A stretch of 64,000 nt of DNA, taken from positions 1,074,191 through 1,138,190 of the forward strand of contig NZ_PJIM01000002.1 in assembly GCF_002929295.1 (NCBI RefSeq), given 5' to 3'. How positions within the stretch are numbered: the stretch's first letter is position 1; each line of letters starts with the position of its first letter. The notes beneath the pieces were generated by a model that was not told the origin of the DNA, made no database searches, and worked only from the letters and a program-made list of their open reading frames with translations. This document shows, in pieces, positions 48,136 through 57,040 of the stretch. This DNA comes from Arthrobacter sp. SX1312. GTDB taxonomy: Bacteria > Actinomycetota > Actinomycetes > Actinomycetales > Micrococcaceae. Both the position numbers and the translations under genes were made by a program.

Positions 48136-48756
48136 GTGACCACACCTGCCCGTCCCGCACCGCGCCGTCGCCTGCTCACGCTGCGCCTGGCGCTGGCGTT
48201 CGCCGTGCCGGTCTCGCTCGCGATGACGTCCTGCGCGGCGGATGACCCCCTGGCGCAGCAGGCCGCCGCGGGAGACGGCAAGAACTACATCGCGGGAGAC
48301 GGCTCGGTCACCGAATACGCGGCGACCGACCGGGGAGAGCCCGTCGAGGTCTCCGGCACCCTGTTCGACGGCACCTCCGTTGCGAGTTCCGACTGGGTGG
48401 GCCAGGTCACCGTGCTCAACTTCTGGTACGCCTCGTGTGCACCCTGCCGCGAGGAAGCCCCCGATCTCGTCTCGCTGCACGACGACTACGCGCCGCAGGG
48501 GGCCGCTTTCTACGGCGTGAACATCCGCGACGAGCAGGCCACGGCAGAAGCCTTCGAGCGCAGCTTCGGCATCCCGTACCAGAGCTTCGACGACAAGGAC
48601 GGCGGCGTCCTGCTGGACATGACGCAGTACGTCCCGCCGCAGGCGGTTCCCACCACGATCGTGCTGGACCGCGAGGGGCGCGTCTCGGCGCGGATCCTCG
48701 GACTCGCGGACCGCAGCACGCTCAAGGCCCTGATCTCCGATGCCCTCGCCGAATAG
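48136..48756 (+). CDS. TlpA/ResA-like thiol-disulfide lipoprotein (CcsX)
   Basis: A 206-residue extracytoplasmic thioredoxin for cytochrome c maturation. Signal region 'RRRLLTLRLALAFAVPVSLAMTSCAA' with a lipobox-like MTSC (Cys33). Thioredoxin fold with active site CAPC in 'VLNFWYASCAPCREEAPDL', 'VNIRDEQATAEAF', and the cis-Pro 'QAVPTTIVLDREGRV'. It should reduce apocytochrome CxxCH thiols with electrons from CcdA encoded next. GTG start with GGAAGAAGCC upstream. Equivalent to Rv0526. Confidence 0.93.
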   Translation: MTTPARPAPRRRLLTLRLALAFAVPVSLAMTSCAADDPLAQQAAAGDGKNYIAGDGSVTEYAATDRGEPVEVSGTLFDGTSVASSDWVGQVTVLNFWYASCAPCREEAPDLVSLHDDYAPQGAAFYGVNIRDEQATAEAFERSFGIPYQSFDDKDGGVLLDMTQYVPPQAVPTTIVLDREGRVSARILGLADRSTLKALISDALAE

Positions 48757-48771
48757 CGCGCCGCGCCGGGC

Positions 48772-49569
48772 ATGCCGATGACGGGGCCGCCGGCCGCGTC
48801 GATGCCCCTCGCCGTCGGCAACGCCTTCGCCGACGCCGTCCTGAACGGCTCCATGCTCCTGGCGCTGCCGGTCGCCCTCCTGGCGGGTCTCGTCTCCTTC
48901 GTCTCTCCCTGCGTCCTGCCCCTGGTTCCCGGCTATCTCGGGTACGTGACGGGCCTGACCGGTGTCGACCTCGAGCAGCAGAAGAAGGGCCGCATGCTCG
49001 CGGGGATCGGCCTGTTCGTCGTCGGGTTCTCGGTGGTCTTCATGGCGTACGGGACACTCTTCGGCCAGCTGGGGGCCTTCCTGCGGGTCTCGCAGGGGTG
49101 GCTCCTCCAGGGCCTCGGCGTCGTCGTGATCCTCCTGGGCATCATCTTCATGGGCGGTCTCTCCTGGTTCCAGCGGGAGAGCCGCCTCCATGCGAGGGTC
49201 CCGGCCGGGCTCCTCGGTGCACCTCTGCTCGGGGTGACCTTCGGGCTCGGCTGGGCTCCGTGCATCGGGCCCACCCTGGGCGCGGTGCAGCTGCTCGCCA
49301 TCTCCGGCAACGACGCCACGGCCCTGAAGGGTGCCGTCCTCACGTTCGTGTACTGCCTCGGGCTCGGGCTGCCGTTCCTGCTGATCGCACTCGGCGTGCG
49401 GCGCGGTATGGGCGCGCTCGCGTTCTTCCGGAAGCACCGGCTCCTGCTGCAGCGTTCCGGGGGAGGGCTCCTCGTGCTCGTGGGCGTCCTCATGGTCACG
49501 GGCGTCTGGAACCTCTGGATCACCCAGCTGCAGGATCTCCTGATCGGCAACGTCGTCCTCCCGATCTGA
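48772..49569 (+). CDS. ccdA: Cytochrome c biogenesis protein CcdA
   Basis: A 265-residue, six-helix membrane thiol transporter that carries electrons from cytosolic thioredoxin to the TlpA-like protein. The conserved 'LVSFVSPCVLPLVPGYLGYVTGL' holds the first redox Cys with Pro residues, and 'GLGWAPCIGPTLGAV' the second. Start ATG 48772 or 48778. It lies 15 bp after tlpA in the same operon, with resB and ccsB following. Rv0527 homologue. Confidence 0.94.
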   Translation: MPMTGPPAASMPLAVGNAFADAVLNGSMLLALPVALLAGLVSFVSPCVLPLVPGYLGYVTGLTGVDLEQQKKGRMLAGIGLFVVGFSVVFMAYGTLFGQLGAFLRVSQGWLLQGLGVVVILLGIIFMGGLSWFQRESRLHARVPAGLLGAPLLGVTFGLGWAPCIGPTLGAVQLLAISGNDATALKGAVLTFVYCLGLGLPFLLIALGVRRGMGALAFFRKHRLLLQRSGGGLLVLVGVLMVTGVWNLWITQLQDLLIGNVVLPI

Positions 49570-49620
49570 TCGGCGGGCGCGCACGGCACGGAATCGAATC
49601 GACTTGATGGAAGGCCCACA

Positions 49621-51345
49621 GTGAAGCAGGACGTCACACAGGACACGAGGGACAGGCCGGGAGCCTCGACGGCCCGGTCCGACGTCGTCCTGCCCTCCCT
49701 CGGGTTCCTCGGAACCCTCCGGTGGGCCTGGACGCAGCTCACGAGCATGCGCACCGCGCTGTTCCTGCTCCTGCTGCTCGCCGTCGCCGCCGTTCCCGGG
49801 TCGCTGTTCCCGCAGCGCCCCGCCAACCCCGCCGTCGTCACGCAGTACATCGAGGACAACCCGGACACGGGGCCCGTCCTCGACTGGTTCCAGCTCTTCG
49901 ACGTCTACTCGTCGGTCTGGTTCTCCGCCATCTACCTCCTGCTCTTCGTCTCGCTCATCGGCTGTGTGATCCCGCGCGCTATCGCCCACTTCAGGGCGGT
50001 GCGCTCCACGCCGCCGCGCACACCGAAGCGGCTCTCGCGCCTGCCCGTCCACGGCACGTTCGACGTGCCGGCGGACCAGGCGCACCGGTCGGGGCTCACC
50101 CCGGCCGCTGCCGCCGAGCAGGCCGCGGCCGTCCTCCGGAAGCGCGGCTACCGCGTGGACGTGCGGGACGCCGACACCGACCATCCCTCGGTCGGTGCCG
50201 AACGCGGACTCGCCAAGGAACTCGGCAACCTCGTGTTCCACACCTCCCTCATCGGGGTCCTGGTCTCGGTCGCCGTCGGAGGGCTGTTCGGCTACAACGG
50301 CCAGAAGGTCGTCGTCGAGGGTGACAGCTTCGTCAACACCCTGATCGGCTACGACTCCTTCAACCCGGGCTCCAACTTCTCCGACGACCGGCTCGAGCCG
50401 TACTCCCTCCGGCTGGACTCCTTCGACGTCCGCTTCGACCGCGACCAGGAGAGCCACTACGGTCAGCCGCTGGACTTCACCGCCGAGGTGACCACGCAGG
50501 ACGGTCCGGGCGCGGCCGAGGAGTCCCAGGTCCTCAAGGTCAATGCGCCGATCACGATCGGCGGGACGAACGTGTACCTCGTCGGCAACGGCTACGCGCC
50601 GGTCGTGACGGTCCGCGACGGCGAGGGCAACATCGCCTCGCAGGGTCCGGTCGTCTCGGTCCCGTCGGACGGCCTCTACACGTCGCTCATCGTCATCAAG
50701 GCCCCGGACGCCAAGCCGGACCAGCTCGGGTTCGTGGGATTCTTCCTCCCCACGGCGTTCGTCGACGAGCAGGGGGTGTCCTTCTCGCGGGACCCCGACC
50801 CCTTCAACCCCCAGCTCAACCTCAACTCCTACTACGGTGACCTGGGGCTCGACGACGGCACCCCCGAGAACGTGTACGTCCTGGACACCGAGAACCTGAC
50901 GGAGCTGAACAGCCGCACCAGCGACGACGGCGGGATCGTGCTCGGCGTGGGCCAGAGCTACGACCTGCCCGAGGGCAAGGGCTCGGTCACGTTCGACGGG
51001 CTGAAGCGGTACGTGGCCCTCGACATCCACCACGACCCGGGGGAGGTCGGCGCGCTCGTCTTCTCGACCCTCGCGCTGCTCGGCCTGACGGCGTCGCTGT
51101 TCATCGGACGCCGCAGGCTCTGGGTCCGCACGGCGGAGCACCCCGACGGCCGCCTCATGGTCGAGTACGGCCTGCTCGCACGCGGCGAGGACCACCGGCT
51201 GCCCGCCGAGGGCCAGGCCGTCGAGAAGCTGCTCATGGACCGCTGGTTGGTGCCGGACAGCGGCACAGGGGAAAATAAGGTGCCGGAGGCCGCGTCGTCG
51301 GCAGCGGGCACGGGGCAGTCGCACCACAACTCAAAGGACAACTGA
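49621..51345 (+). CDS. resB: System II cytochrome c maturation protein ResB
   Basis: A 574-residue ResB protein of the ResBC haem export/ligation complex. Three N-terminal membrane helices ('MRTALFLLLLLAVAAVPGSLFPQ', 'YSSVWFSAIYLLLFVSLIGCVIPR', 'LVFHTSLIGVLVSVAVGGLFG'), a large extracytoplasmic domain (about residues 215-480), and a last helix 'EVGALVFSTLALLGLTASLFIGRRR'. Family marks include 'GSLFPQRP' and 'NLVFHTSLI' with the His. The GTG start follows GGAAGGCCCACA. The TGA overlaps the ccsB ATG by one base. Confidence 0.94.
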   Translation: MKQDVTQDTRDRPGASTARSDVVLPSLGFLGTLRWAWTQLTSMRTALFLLLLLAVAAVPGSLFPQRPANPAVVTQYIEDNPDTGPVLDWFQLFDVYSSVWFSAIYLLLFVSLIGCVIPRAIAHFRAVRSTPPRTPKRLSRLPVHGTFDVPADQAHRSGLTPAAAAEQAAAVLRKRGYRVDVRDADTDHPSVGAERGLAKELGNLVFHTSLIGVLVSVAVGGLFGYNGQKVVVEGDSFVNTLIGYDSFNPGSNFSDDRLEPYSLRLDSFDVRFDRDQESHYGQPLDFTAEVTTQDGPGAAEESQVLKVNAPITIGGTNVYLVGNGYAPVVTVRDGEGNIASQGPVVSVPSDGLYTSLIVIKAPDAKPDQLGFVGFFLPTAFVDEQGVSFSRDPDPFNPQLNLNSYYGDLGLDDGTPENVYVLDTENLTELNSRTSDDGGIVLGVGQSYDLPEGKGSVTFDGLKRYVALDIHHDPGEVGALVFSTLALLGLTASLFIGRRRLWVRTAEHPDGRLMVEYGLLARGEDHRLPAEGQAVEKLLMDRWLVPDSGTGENKVPEAASSAAGTGQSHHNSKDN

Positions 51346-52370
51346 TGCCACAACCAGTCAACGCAGAGCTCGGGCAGGTCAGTGAGCTCTTCATGCTGCT
51401 GGCCTCCATCGCCTACGTGGCGGCCCTGATCTTCTTCGTGCTCGACCTCGTGCGATCGAGCACGACCATCGGCTCGCTCGAGAGCCGGCTCGCCCGGGAG
51501 AAGGCCACGCCCGCCCTCGCCGGCATCGGCGCGCGCGGGGGTTCGACGTCGACCGCTGCGCCGACCGGTCCCGCCACCGCCGACGACTCGATGGACTACG
51601 GCTCCGGACCGCGGCGGGGCGCGGCGCGCATCGCCGTTGCGCTGACCGTGCTCGCCGCGGTCATCCACGGTGCCGCCGTCATCACCCGCGGCGTCGCCGC
51701 GAACCGCGTGCCGTGGGGCAACATGTACGAGTTCTGCACCACGGGTGCGTTCCTGGTCGCAGCCATCTTCCTGGTCACGCTCACCCGCAAGGACCTCCGC
51801 TTCGTCGGGTCCTTCGTGGTCGGACTCGTCGTCGTCATGCTGTGCGCGGCCACCGTCGGTTTCCCCACGCCCGTCGCCCGGCTGATCCCGGCGCTGCAGA
51901 GCTACTGGCTGATCGTGCATGTCTCCATCGCGGTGGCCTCCTCCGCGCTGTTCACCATCACCTTCGCGATGTCGGTGCTGCAGCTCCTCCAGTCCTCCCG
52001 TGAGGCCAAGCTGCTCGCGGGCAAGGCGGACTCGGCCCGGTTCCTGCGCCTGGTACCGTCCGCGCTGAGCCTCGAGAACCTCGCCTACCGCCTCAACGCC
52101 ATCGCGTTCGTGGGCTGGACCTTCACCCTCATGGCCGGTGCCATCTGGGCCGAGCAGGCCTGGGGCAGGTACTGGGGCTGGGACACCAAGGAGGTCTGGA
52201 CCTTCGTGATCTGGACCGTGTACGCCGGCTACCTGCACGCCCGTGCGACGCGCGGCTGGACGGGGACGCGCGCCGCGTGGCTCTCGATCGTCGGCTACCT
52301 CTGCATCGTCTTCAACTTCACGATCGTCAACATCTACTTCTCGGGCCTCCACAGCTACTCGGGGGTCTGA
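51345..52370 (+). CDS. ccsB: System II cytochrome c haem lyase CcsB (ResC/CcsA)
   Basis: A 341-residue haem-handling membrane protein. The tryptophan-rich WWD signature is 'WAEQAWGRYWGWDTKEVWTFVIW' (read in parts), flanked by the conserved external His ('VIHGAAVI', 'WLIVHVSIA', 'YAGYLHARATRGW'). Eight membrane helices are evident. An Ala/Ser/Thr-rich cytoplasmic insertion lies at about residues 55-85. With ResB it attaches haem to apocytochrome c outside the membrane. It ends the operon at a very strong terminator. Rv0529 homologue. Confidence 0.95.
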   Translation: MPQPVNAELGQVSELFMLLASIAYVAALIFFVLDLVRSSTTIGSLESRLAREKATPALAGIGARGGSTSTAAPTGPATADDSMDYGSGPRRGAARIAVALTVLAAVIHGAAVITRGVAANRVPWGNMYEFCTTGAFLVAAIFLVTLTRKDLRFVGSFVVGLVVVMLCAATVGFPTPVARLIPALQSYWLIVHVSIAVASSALFTITFAMSVLQLLQSSREAKLLAGKADSARFLRLVPSALSLENLAYRLNAIAFVGWTFTLMAGAIWAEQAWGRYWGWDTKEVWTFVIWTVYAGYLHARATRGWTGTRAAWLSIVGYLCIVFNFTIVNIYFSGLHSYSGV

Positions 52371-52394
52371 CGGCCGCTGCTCCGGGGCCTCGGC

Positions 52395-52446
52395 CCGGAC
52401 ACACGAGAGCCCCGCAGCTCCTGCTGCGGGGCTCTCGTGTGTCCGG
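52395..52446. terminator. Very strong terminator after the cytochrome c operon
   Basis: A perfect 23-bp stem (52395-52417 with 52424-52446) with a 6-nt loop, between convergent ccsB and the PLDc_N gene. Confidence 0.92.
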
Positions 52447-52537
52447 ACGCCGGTCCGTACCCTGGCACTCCGTGCCACCGGTGGGCAGGGCCGGCGGACG
52501 GCCGTGCTCGATCATCGCGAGTGCACGGCACTGCGGG

Positions 52538-52984
52538 TCAGGGCCGGTGTGCTCCCGTGGTGCCCGGTCCGGCGTCGTCGTTGCCGTTGCCGTCGTGCTT
52601 GTCGTCCTGTGCCGGCTTGTTCTTCCCGGCGTCGCGGGTCTTCGCCTCGCGCTCCTTCTCCTCCTGCTCGCGGCGTCGCCGCTCCTGCTCGCGGGCCTGC
52701 TGCCATCGCTGGGTCTCGAGGTTCTGCAGGAAGGCGGGATCGTCGTCGGGGGCCGTCGGCTGGCGGGGTGCCGGGCGGCGCGGACCCGGGGGCCGTTCGC
52801 TGCGCGGACGGCCGAACAGGAACCACATGCCCGCTCCGATGAGCGGCAGGAGCAGGATGGTGATGAACCACGCGGTCTTCGAGATGCTCCGCACTTCGTG
52901 TTTTCGGCTCAGGACGCAGTCGATGAGCGCGTAGATGATGACGGCGACTCCGAGGATCGCGGCGAACAGCAGGAGGCGGGGCAT
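52538..52984 (-). CDS. PLDc_N domain membrane protein
   Basis: A 148-residue protein with two N-terminal helices ('LLLFAAILGVAVIIYALIDCVL', 'AWFITILLLPLIGAGMWFLFGR') that match the phospholipase D-nuclease N-terminal (PLDc_N) domain without any catalytic HKD motif. The rest is a charged tail: Pro/Arg-rich, then a Glu/Arg/Lys coiled-coil-like run (about 95-120), then Asp/Gly/Asn. Similar short PLDc_N proteins accompany ccs and men genes in actinobacteria (Rv0531 region). Function unknown. Divergent from the DUF4229 gene with 30 bp between them. Confidence 0.82.
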   Translation of the reverse strand: MPRLLLFAAILGVAVIIYALIDCVLSRKHEVRSISKTAWFITILLLPLIGAGMWFLFGRPRSERPPGPRRPAPRQPTAPDDDPAFLQNLETQRWQQAREQERRRREQEEKEREAKTRDAGKNKPAQDDKHDGNGNDDAGPGTTGAHRP

Positions 52985-53002
52985 GCGCCAATTGTAGGCG
53001 AG

Positions 53003-53008
53003 TAAACT
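53003..53008 (+). promoter_or_regulatory. -10 box for a probably leaderless DUF4229 mRNA
   Basis: TAAACT, a near-consensus -10, ends 6 nt before the GTG at 53015. GGAGA between them may contribute, but its spacing is zero. Confidence 0.5.
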
Positions 53009-53014
53009 CGGAGA

Positions 53015-53320
53015 GTGGCCTTCCTCAAATTCACCGCCCTCCGACTGCTCCTGATCGTCGCCTTCTATGTGGCGTGCGTCCTGCTGGGGCTCGGGCTCTT
53101 CCTCTCGGCGGTCGTGGCCGCCGTCCTCGCGTGGTGCGTGACCTACCTGTTCGCCCGGGATCTCCGGGATGCCGCCGCGGCCACCCTGCAGCGCCGCATG
53201 GCACCGGGCGCCCCTCCGGTCCGGACGGCCGTCGAGCTCGACGACGCCGCCGCCGAGGACGCACTGGACCCCAACACGCCCGTCAACGCCGATCGAAAGC
53301 CCCGCCGCGACGCCGCCTGA
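53015..53320 (+). CDS. DUF4229 family membrane protein
   Basis: A 101-residue protein with two helices ('LRLLLIVAFYVACVLLGLGLFL' and 'SAVVAAVLAWCVTYLFA') and a basic/acidic cytoplasmic tail. This is the DUF4229 layout, common next to menaquinone genes in Micrococcales. Function unknown. GTG start with a -10 box 6 nt upstream and 30 bp from the divergent PLDc_N gene, so two promoters must overlap there. Confidence 0.85.
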   Translation: MAFLKFTALRLLLIVAFYVACVLLGLGLFLSAVVAAVLAWCVTYLFARDLRDAAAATLQRRMAPGAPPVRTAVELDDAAAEDALDPNTPVNADRKPRRDAA

Positions 53321-53420
53321 GCGAACACGCCCGTCGAGCCGACCGCCCGCCGCACCCTGATGCCGTGTGACCCGCGTGATGCCGAGGGTCGTGGTGTCGC
53401 CGTCGTGATCGGGTCGACTG

Positions 53421-54305
53421 CTAGGCGAGGGCCCGCGTGATCACGATGCCCGCCGCGAACAGGATGCTGAACGCCAGGCTGATCAGCCCCGTCTGCTTGA
53501 GGACGGGGATCAGGCTCATGCGCTGGGTGCCCGTGAGCATCAGGCGGCTCGGCACGAGGCAGGCCGGGACGAGCAGCAGGACCAGCAGCATCCACGGGTA
53601 CTCGCCGCTCAGCAACAGCGGCAGCAGGACGGCGGCGGCGAGCATCACCACGTAGCCGACCCGCGCGGCCTTGTCGCCGAGCCTCACGGCCAGGGTCTTC
53701 TTCCCCACGGCGGTGTCGGTCGGGATGTCCCGGACGTTGTTGGCCATCAGCAGGGCCGTGGCGATCAGTCCCGTGCTCACTGAGCCGATCCACGCGGCCG
53801 CACTGAGCCCACCCGCCTGCGTGAACGTGGTACCGAGGGTCGCCACCAGTCCGAAGAACACGAAGACGAACACGTCGCCCAGCCCGAGATAGCCGTACGG
53901 GTTCTTGCCGCCCGTGTAGCCCCACGCGGCGGCGATGCAGCCCGCGCCGACGAGCAGCAGGAACCACGCCTGCGACAGCACGATCAGGACCAGCCCGGCG
54001 AGCACGGCGAGACCGAAGCAGGCGAACGCGGCGAGCTTCACCTGCCGGGGCCGGGCCGCGCCCGACCCCGTCAGGCGCAGCGGACCCACCCGGACGTCGT
54101 CCGTGCCGCGGATGCCGTCCGAGTAGTCGTTGGCATAGTTCACGCCGACCTGCAGCAGCACCGACACGATCAACGCGAGCGTCGCATGGAGGGGCCTGAA
54201 GGAACCGAGCCCGACGGCGGCAGCGCTTCCGACGATCACGGGGGCGAAGGCCATCGGCAGGGTGCGGGGGCGGGCTCCTTCGAGCCACTGGGCGGCAGTC
54301 GCCAC
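53421..54305 (-). CDS. menA: 1,4-dihydroxy-2-naphthoate polyprenyltransferase
   Basis: A 294-residue UbiA-family prenyltransferase that joins DHNA with a polyprenyl chain to make demethylmenaquinone. The first Asp-rich motif is 'GVNYANDYSDGIRGTDD' and the second 'LLMANNVRDIPTDTAVGKKTLAVRLGD' (read in parts). 'ARPRTLPMAFAPVIVGSA' is the MenA N-terminal signature. About nine membrane helices. GTG start at 54305. It follows menE on the same strand after about 50 bp; with menB this forms a menB-menE-menA operon. Confidence 0.95.
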   Translation of the reverse strand: MATAAQWLEGARPRTLPMAFAPVIVGSAAAVGLGSFRPLHATLALIVSVLLQVGVNYANDYSDGIRGTDDVRVGPLRLTGSGAARPRQVKLAAFACFGLAVLAGLVLIVLSQAWFLLLVGAGCIAAAWGYTGGKNPYGYLGLGDVFVFVFFGLVATLGTTFTQAGGLSAAAWIGSVSTGLIATALLMANNVRDIPTDTAVGKKTLAVRLGDKAARVGYVVMLAAAVLLPLLLSGEYPWMLLVLLLVPACLVPSRLMLTGTQRMSLIPVLKQTGLISLAFSILFAAGIVITRALA

Positions 54306-54354
54306 GGGTCAGTCCTTCAGGTCGGGTAGGTGGTGCGGGGTGTCCGTCGAACGC

Positions 54355-55485
54355 CTAGGCGCGTTCGAGGAGCGTATGGATGGTCCGGCGATCGGGCTTC
54401 CCGCCCGGGAGCAGGGGAAGGGCGTCGAGCGCCACGATGGCCTTGGGAACGGCGTGCGCCCCCAGTTCGACGTGGACGGCCTGCCGGATGACGTCGGCGT
54501 CGACATCGCCGACGATCGCCGCGGCGACAGCCGTGCCCCACTCCTCGCTGCGGATCCCGAGCACCATGGCCTGTTCGACGCCGGGCAGGGCCTGGATGAC
54601 GTCGGAGACCCTCGTCGCCGAGACCTTCAGGGCACCGGTGATGATGACGTCGTCGAGCCGGCCGTGCACCGTCACGGAGTCGTCCGTCGCCACTTCTCCG
54701 GCGTCATCGGTCACGAACCAGCGCTGACCGGAATTGAAGACGAACTTCTCCTCGGTGGTCCCTGGTGCGTCGAGATATCCGTCGGCGAGGACCGGGCCGC
54801 CGATGCGCAGGCGGCCCTCCACCGAGCGGAGCTCGACGCCGTCCAGCGGCGTCCCGTCGTAGACGCACCCGCCGCAGGTCTCGCTCATGCCGTAGGTCTC
54901 GACGATCTTCAGGTCCTGGCTGCGGGCGAGGGACCGCAGGGACGCCCCGGCCGGCGCTCCGCCGAGCAGAATGGCGTCGAAGCGCCGCAGGAGGCGGAGC
55001 GTCTCGGGCGACGGGCGGGCCAGCAATCGGTGGAGCTGCGTGGGAACCAGGGAGGTGAACCGTACGCGGTCGGTCAGCTCGGCTGCGGCGTCGGTGAAGG
55101 CCTGCGGCGTGAACCCCGCGGAGGTGTCCATGACCCAGGGCTGCGTCCCGGCATACAGGGAGCGTACGAGGACCTGGAAGCCCGCGACGTAGTGCACCGG
55201 CAGCGTGAGGAGCCACTGGCCCTCCGCCTTCAGGGCGAACGCGGTGCCCATGGCCGAGGCCGCGAGCGCGTCGACACTGAGCATGGTCTGCTTGGGGGTC
55301 CCGGTCGATCCCGAGGTGCTGATGACCGCCGCGATGTCGTCGTTGGGCAGTTCCCCGGAGAACACCTGATCGGGCATCACGTGCGGGGCGACGGCTGGAC
55401 CATCACCGGCGAGGGCAGCGGCGAGGGGCTTGAGCAGTCCGAGGGCGTCGAAGCCGTCGGGGGTGTGCACGGGGAGGAGTTCCAC
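54355..55485 (-). CDS. menE: o-Succinylbenzoate-CoA ligase
   Basis: A 376-residue AMP-binding enzyme that activates o-succinylbenzoate for MenB. P-loop 'IAAVISTSGSTGTPKQTMLS', A5 'VETYGMSETCGGCVYDG', A7/A8 'TDDAGEVATDDSVTVHGRLDDVIITGALKVSATRV' (read in parts), and the final catalytic Lys in 'LLPGGKPDRRTI'. It is shorter than fungal or plant AMP ligases but normal for actinobacterial MenE. The GTG start at 55485 has AGGAGCGGC upstream and begins 7 bp after the menB stop. Confidence 0.92.
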   Translation of the reverse strand: MELLPVHTPDGFDALGLLKPLAAALAGDGPAVAPHVMPDQVFSGELPNDDIAAVISTSGSTGTPKQTMLSVDALAASAMGTAFALKAEGQWLLTLPVHYVAGFQVLVRSLYAGTQPWVMDTSAGFTPQAFTDAAAELTDRVRFTSLVPTQLHRLLARPSPETLRLLRRFDAILLGGAPAGASLRSLARSQDLKIVETYGMSETCGGCVYDGTPLDGVELRSVEGRLRIGGPVLADGYLDAPGTTEEKFVFNSGQRWFVTDDAGEVATDDSVTVHGRLDDVIITGALKVSATRVSDVIQALPGVEQAMVLGIRSEEWGTAVAAAIVGDVDADVIRQAVHVELGAHAVPKAIVALDALPLLPGGKPDRRTIHTLLERA

Positions 55486-55492
55486 GCCGCTC

Positions 55493-56446
55493 CTAGAAGT
55501 AGTAGGGGAAGGAGGACCAGTCCGGGGAGCGCTTCTCGAGGAACGCCTCCTTGCCCTCCACCGCCTCATCCGTCATGTAGGCGAGGCGGGTCGCCTCACC
55601 TGCGAAGACCTGCTGGCCGGCGAGGCCGTCGTCCGCGAGGTTGAAGGCGAACTTGAGCATCCTCAGGGCCTGCGGGCTCTGGCGGGCGATGTCCGCGGCG
55701 TACGCGAGGGCGGTCACCTCGAGTTCCGCATGGTCGACGGCCTCGTTGACCGCGCCCATCTCCACCATGTCCCGCGCGGAATATTCGCGGGCGAGGAAGA
55801 AGATCTCCCGCGCCTTCTTCTGGCCGATCTGCCGGGCCAGGAGGGCGGAGCCGTAGCCGGCGTCGAAGCTGCCCACGGTGGCGTCCGTCTGCTTGAACCT
55901 GCCGTGCTGCGCCGAGGCGATGGTCAGGTCCGCGACGACGTGCAGGCTGTGCCCACCGCCGGCGGCCCACCCGTTGACGACGGCGATGACCACCTTCGGC
56001 ATGGTGCGGATCAGCCGTTGCACCTCGAGGATGTGGAGCCGCCCGGCCCGCGCCGGGTCGATCGTCTCCCTCGTCTCGCCCTCCGCGTACCGATAGCCGT
56101 CGCGGCCACGGATCCGTTGGTCGCCCCCCGAACAGAACGAGTGGCCGCCGTCGCGCGGGCTGGGCCCGTTGCCCGTGAGCAGGACGGTGGCGACGTCGGG
56201 CGTCATGCGGGCGTGGTCGAGGGCCCGGTAGAGCTCGTCGACGGTCCCGGGCCGGAACGCGTTGCGTACCTCGGGGCGGTCGAAGGCGATCCTCACGGTG
56301 GGCAGGTCGCGGACGATCCCGCCGTCGGCGTCGCGCTCCACCTGGCGGTGGTACGTGAGGTCCGTGAACTCCTCGAAGCCCGTGACGACCCGCCAGCGGG
56401 TGGGGTCGAAGATGTCGGATACCTTGGCAGGGAGCTCTGAAGTCAC
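55493..56446 (-). CDS. menB: 1,4-dihydroxy-2-naphthoyl-CoA synthase
   Basis: A 317-residue crotonase-fold enzyme that closes the naphthoquinone ring of OSB-CoA. Seen: oxyanion-hole segments 'PSPRDGGHSFCSGGDQRIRGRDGY' and 'VIAVVNGWAAGGGHSLHVVADLTIAS', and 'VGSFDAGYGSALLARQIG' with the catalytic Asp of MenB in place of the usual crotonase acids. The C-terminal 'RSPDWSSFPYYF' is the MenB end. ATG 56446. First gene of the men operon on the minus strand. Rv0548c homologue. Confidence 0.96.
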   Translation of the reverse strand: MTSELPAKVSDIFDPTRWRVVTGFEEFTDLTYHRQVERDADGGIVRDLPTVRIAFDRPEVRNAFRPGTVDELYRALDHARMTPDVATVLLTGNGPSPRDGGHSFCSGGDQRIRGRDGYRYAEGETRETIDPARAGRLHILEVQRLIRTMPKVVIAVVNGWAAGGGHSLHVVADLTIASAQHGRFKQTDATVGSFDAGYGSALLARQIGQKKAREIFFLAREYSARDMVEMGAVNEAVDHAELEVTALAYAADIARQSPQALRMLKFAFNLADDGLAGQQVFAGEATRLAYMTDEAVEGKEAFLEKRSPDWSSFPYYF

Positions 56447-56496
56447 CCGTCGAGTCTAGCGGCGCGGGCCCGGCCGGGTGCCGCGGCCCTCGCCCG

Positions 56497-56934
56497 TCAG
56501 GCGATGCAGAACTCGTTGCCCTCGGGATCGAGCATGACGTACCAGGCGTGCGGACCCTGGGAGTGCTGCTCCACGTACCGCGCACCCCGCGCCTCGAGCC
56601 GCGCCCGCTGGGCATCACGGTCGGCGCCGGCCAGGTTGACGTCGAGATGTACGCGATTCTTGGTGATCTTCGGTTCGGGCACCGGCTGGAAGAGGATGCG
56701 CTCACGCCCCGGGCGGCCGACGTCGTCCGCCCGGCAGATGGCGGTGCCGTCCTTCCAGACGCGCGTGCCGTTGTGCGTGATGACGTCCGACTCCCGCGCG
56801 TAACCCTCCGCGATCATTCGGTCGAGGAACGCCTCGTCGGTCGGTTCGACGACCCAGTCGAGCGTCTCCGCCCACCAGTCCGCCTGGGCGTGGGGATCCC
56901 TGCAGTCGATCGAGACCTGGATGGAGAAAGACAT
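56497..56934 (-). CDS. VOC family protein (glyoxalase/bleomycin resistance fold)
   Basis: A 145-residue vicinal-oxygen-chelate protein of the Glyoxalase_6 type: 'IQVSIDCRDPHAQADWWAETLDWVVEP' at the start, 'RILFQPVPEPKITKNRVHLDVNL' with the metal-type His, and 'WYVMLDPEGNEFCIA' at the end, the standard last strand with Glu. The substrate is not known; such genes are frequent in soil actinobacteria. Monocistronic between menB and the divergent phosphatase gene, with ATG 56934. Confidence 0.88.
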   Translation of the reverse strand: MSFSIQVSIDCRDPHAQADWWAETLDWVVEPTDEAFLDRMIAEGYARESDVITHNGTRVWKDGTAICRADDVGRPGRERILFQPVPEPKITKNRVHLDVNLAGADRDAQRARLEARGARYVEQHSQGPHAWYVMLDPEGNEFCIA

Positions 56935-57027
56935 GACGGAAGGCTAGGACCTCCGGCGCAGGATGGGAAGGGTGGTGGGATCGCACCGTCTCGCGTCGGC
57001 GGCCCGGCCTGCGCGCCGGGGGATTGC

Positions 57028-57033
57028 TACGCT
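57028..57033 (+). promoter_or_regulatory. -10 box for a probably leaderless phosphatase mRNA
   Basis: TACGCT in a TTGCTACGCT (extended -10-like) context, 7 nt before the ATG at 57041; no Shine-Dalgarno. Confidence 0.5.
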
Positions 57034-57040
57034 TTCGGCC

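Noticed and set aside
48121-51327. A 1068-codon open frame on the minus strand
   Set aside because: It covers tlpA, ccdA and resB on the other strand, all of which have full family motifs. The composition (Arg/Glu/Gly/Val-rich, no hydrophobic core) is that of a shadow frame.
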